From Alphaproteobacteria bacterium (GTDB taxonomy: Bacteria > Pseudomonadota > Alphaproteobacteria > UBA828), in contig JAJDVB010000010.1 in NCBI GenBank assembly GCA_022826345.1, forward strand, positions 1-16,222: DNA of 16,222 bases, read 5' to 3'. Below are positions 15,381-16,222 of the stretch, piece by piece (position 1 is the stretch's first letter; every line of letters begins with the position of its first letter). The notes under the pieces are model-generated. The model was not told where the DNA came from. It worked only from the letters and a program-made list of their open reading frames with translations, and did not search any database. Position numbers and translations under genes: made by a program.

Positions 15381-15749
15381 TCATCCCAGACCGCCCTCGC
15401 CCTCGACCCAGGCGTCCACCGCGCCCACCGCCCTCTGCCACAGCTCTTCGCCCATCTCGCCGTCGTTCGCGAGCCGCAGCCTTTGCAGTTCTTCGAGGAT
15501 CAATACCGCCTTCACTGCCCGGCGCAGTACCGGCGAGGGCAGACCGACATCGGTCGGTTCGGCCCGCGCCTTGCCCTCAAGGCAGCACCGGATGACGTAG
15601 TCGGAATTGGACAATCCCGCCGCTTGCGCGCCTTCGCTGATCTCGGCCCATTCGGCATCGGTTGCACCGACCCAGCGCTGCTTCCGCTTTTCGCCCTTTT
15701 GTCTCGCCGGCATCGGCCCGCTCGCTATCCTATGGAGGACGCCCGACAT
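15381..15749 (-). CDS. Small ribbon-helix-helix-like protein, putative relaxosome accessory factor (first of three)
   Basis: A 122-residue protein starting at ATG 15749 with AAAGGA just upstream. An internal ATG at 15713 (MPARQKGEKRK) would give a 110-residue form and cannot be excluded. After a basic lead (KGEKRKQR, 19-26) comes WVGATDAEWAEISEGAQAA and then LSNSDYVIRCCL (26-57), matching the N-terminal domain of the third gene and, more loosely, the second. The C-terminal half (about 70-115) is a run of helices (RRAVKAVLILEELQRLRLAN, then GEELWQRAVGAVDAWV) that could mediate oligomerisation or contact the relaxase. It is the promoter-proximal gene of the trio, with 13 nt to the next start, and faces an AT-rich upstream region. 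A TrwA-like role (oriT binding and autoregulation) is an inference from context. Confidence 0.7.
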   Translation of the reverse strand: MSGVLHRIASGPMPARQKGEKRKQRWVGATDAEWAEISEGAQAAGLSNSDYVIRCCLEGKARAEPTDVGLPSPVLRRAVKAVLILEELQRLRLANDGEMGEELWQRAVGAVDAWVEGEGGLG

Positions 15750-16020
15750 TGTCCTTTATTTGACGGTATTAGCCATACGGAGTACATATCTACCATCGAG
15801 ATGCACCCCATATGTCGCAGATTACCGCCCATATTAGGGACCTTTCAACACCCAAGTGTCACTATCACAACACGATCGACAAATCTTGCCATGGTAGAAC
15901 GACTCAAAATGCTATGGTTGAATATGTGACAACTATCTGATATACAACACTAGAAATGGATGACCATCGCATATCGGATCATGCTTCTAAACCACCAATT
16001 CGTCTCTATGGTTTTCTACA
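15750..16020. promoter_or_regulatory. AT-rich upstream region: promoter/operator of the small-gene operon, candidate oriT
   Basis: This 271-bp stretch is visibly much richer in A and T than the rest of the window and contains no gene. It lies directly upstream of the three small DNA-binding-like genes and so must carry their promoter. CATAT recurs at 15785-15789, 15809-15813, 15830-15834 and 15970-15974 and, inverted, at 15922-15926; the first three are 24 and 21 bp apart, about two helical turns. CTATGGTT occurs twice (near 15912 and 16006) and ACCATCG twice. In R388-type systems oriT lies just upstream of the TrwA gene, so this is the favoured oriT position. No nick consensus was recognised. 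Confidence 0.45.
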
Positions 16021-16024
16021 CATC

Positions 16025-16104
16025 GTCATGCCCGGACTTGTTCCGGGCATCCACGTTCTTTGCCCCTGCTGCGCGAAAAACCCGTGGATGGCCGGGACAA
16101 GCCC
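16025..16104. repeat. Dispersed palindromic repeat, truncated at its right end
   Basis: ATGCCCGGA (16028-16036) and TCCGGGCAT (16042-16050) form a 9-bp stem with a 5-nt loop. ATCCACG (16049-16055) pairs with CGTGGAT (16083-16089), and the left half is mirrored, with a few changes, by 16083-16104, giving one large imperfect palindrome. This sequence type is familiar as a high-copy intergenic repeat in many alphaproteobacterial genomes. The mirror match stops abruptly after 16104, where an insertion sequence seems to begin. Confidence 0.7.
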
Positions 16105-16136
16105 ACTGCTGTCCGGTTTAGAGGGGTGGACAAGGT

Positions 16137-16208
16137 GCATGACATTGATTCTATTCGTCTCCGGACGTTTTGCGGCGTTCTGGACACGAACGGAGGTCAA
16201 TGTCATGC
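16137..16208 (+). promoter_or_regulatory. Hairpin that can hide the transposase start codon
   Basis: GCATGACATTGA (16137-16148) is the exact reverse complement of TCAATGTCATGC (16197-16208). The right arm contains the transposase ATG (16205-16207) and touches the GGAGG at 16192-16196. Inside, CTCCG (16159-16163) can pair with CGGAG (16191-16195) and TTCGT with ACGAA. An RNA reading in from outside the element could fold and block translation, while a transcript starting inside the left arm would not. Confidence 0.5.
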
Positions 16209-16222
16209 GGCACCAGAATAGC
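16205..16222 (+). CDS. Transposase, IS4-like (partial, first six codons)
   Basis: The ATG at 16205 follows GGAGG (16192-16196) at an ideal 8-nt spacing and reads MRHQNS to the window end. Many IS4-family transposases with an N-terminal DUF4372 domain begin MRH(E/Q)NS, which is why the family is proposed. Six residues are too few for certainty. The upstream hairpin and the interrupted repeat to the left support an insertion-sequence context. Confidence 0.5.

Larger units (their letters stand above)
16105..16222 (+). mobile_element. Left end of an IS4-like insertion sequence (continues past the window)
   Basis: The symmetry of the dispersed palindrome breaks at about 16104/16105, and from there the sequence (ACTGCTGTCCGG onwards) leads into a leader with a strong Shine-Dalgarno and the first codons of a transposase. 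The exact left terminus and target duplication cannot be fixed because the right end is outside the window. The IS4 assignment rests on the transposase start and on family recall. Confidence 0.5.

Noticed and set aside
16006..16206. 66-codon minus-strand frame at the right end
   Set aside because: Its middle and end are the translation of the dispersed palindrome (TWMPGTSPGMT type), a common false gene in alphaproteobacterial genomes.
7228..16222. Calling the right part a complete conjugative element
   Set aside because: No coupling protein, type IV secretion gene, integrase, attachment site or replication gene is seen.
1..16222. tRNA, rRNA or CRISPR features
   Set aside because: No cloverleaf-like segment, rRNA-like sequence or regularly spaced short repeats were found on reading both strands.

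Overview
The window is a GC-rich (roughly 65-68% by eye) piece of alphaproteobacterial accessory DNA. Codon use, the MobF relaxase type, the small ribbon-helix-helix-like companions and a dispersed palindrome of the 'ATGCCCGGA...TCCGGGCAT' kind all suggest Rhodospirillales, Rhizobiales or relatives. The species cannot be told from this sequence. It looks like part of a plasmid or integrative conjugative element that also carries a DNA-modification/defence module.

Left third (1-6263, minus strand). A two-gene module reads leftward: an SNF2-type helicase with a C-terminal DUF3883 nuclease-like domain (2733-6263), then a DUF1156-type adenine DNA methyltransferase (116-2710). A third gene with a good Shine-Dalgarno starts at base 32 and runs off the left edge. 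Helicase/DUF1156-methylase pairs are known parts of multi-gene anti-phage or restriction-like islands, so the missing partner(s) should lie left of the window.

Middle (6264-12705). A 964-bp stretch without a convincing gene holds several inverted repeats. It separates the defence module from a divergent 1825-residue MobF (TrwC/TraA-like) relaxase-helicase (7228-12705). The relaxase has the Tyr and His3 nickase motifs, then a RecD-like helicase, then a long C-terminal half built from four degenerate tandem repeats of about 150-175 residues and a possible duplicated beta-rich module.

Right third (12706-16222). Converging on the relaxase are four minus-strand genes. One is a DUF1173-like protein with a CxC...HxxxC cluster and a PD-(D/E)XK-like tail (12874-14241). 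The other three are small, tightly spaced genes that look like diverged copies of one ribbon-helix-helix-like DNA-binding protein, probable relaxosome accessory factors or regulators. Upstream of these three lies an AT-rich stretch (15750-16020), the best candidate for their promoter/operator and perhaps for oriT. The window ends with a dispersed palindrome that appears interrupted by the left end of an IS4-like insertion sequence. Only the first six transposase codons are present, and a long hairpin can cover the transposase start codon.

Taken together, the right two thirds encode DNA processing for conjugation (relaxase plus DNA-binding helpers). The coupling protein and mating-pair genes are not in view. 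The left third is a defence/modification cargo. No tRNA, rRNA, CRISPR array, integrase or replication gene was seen.
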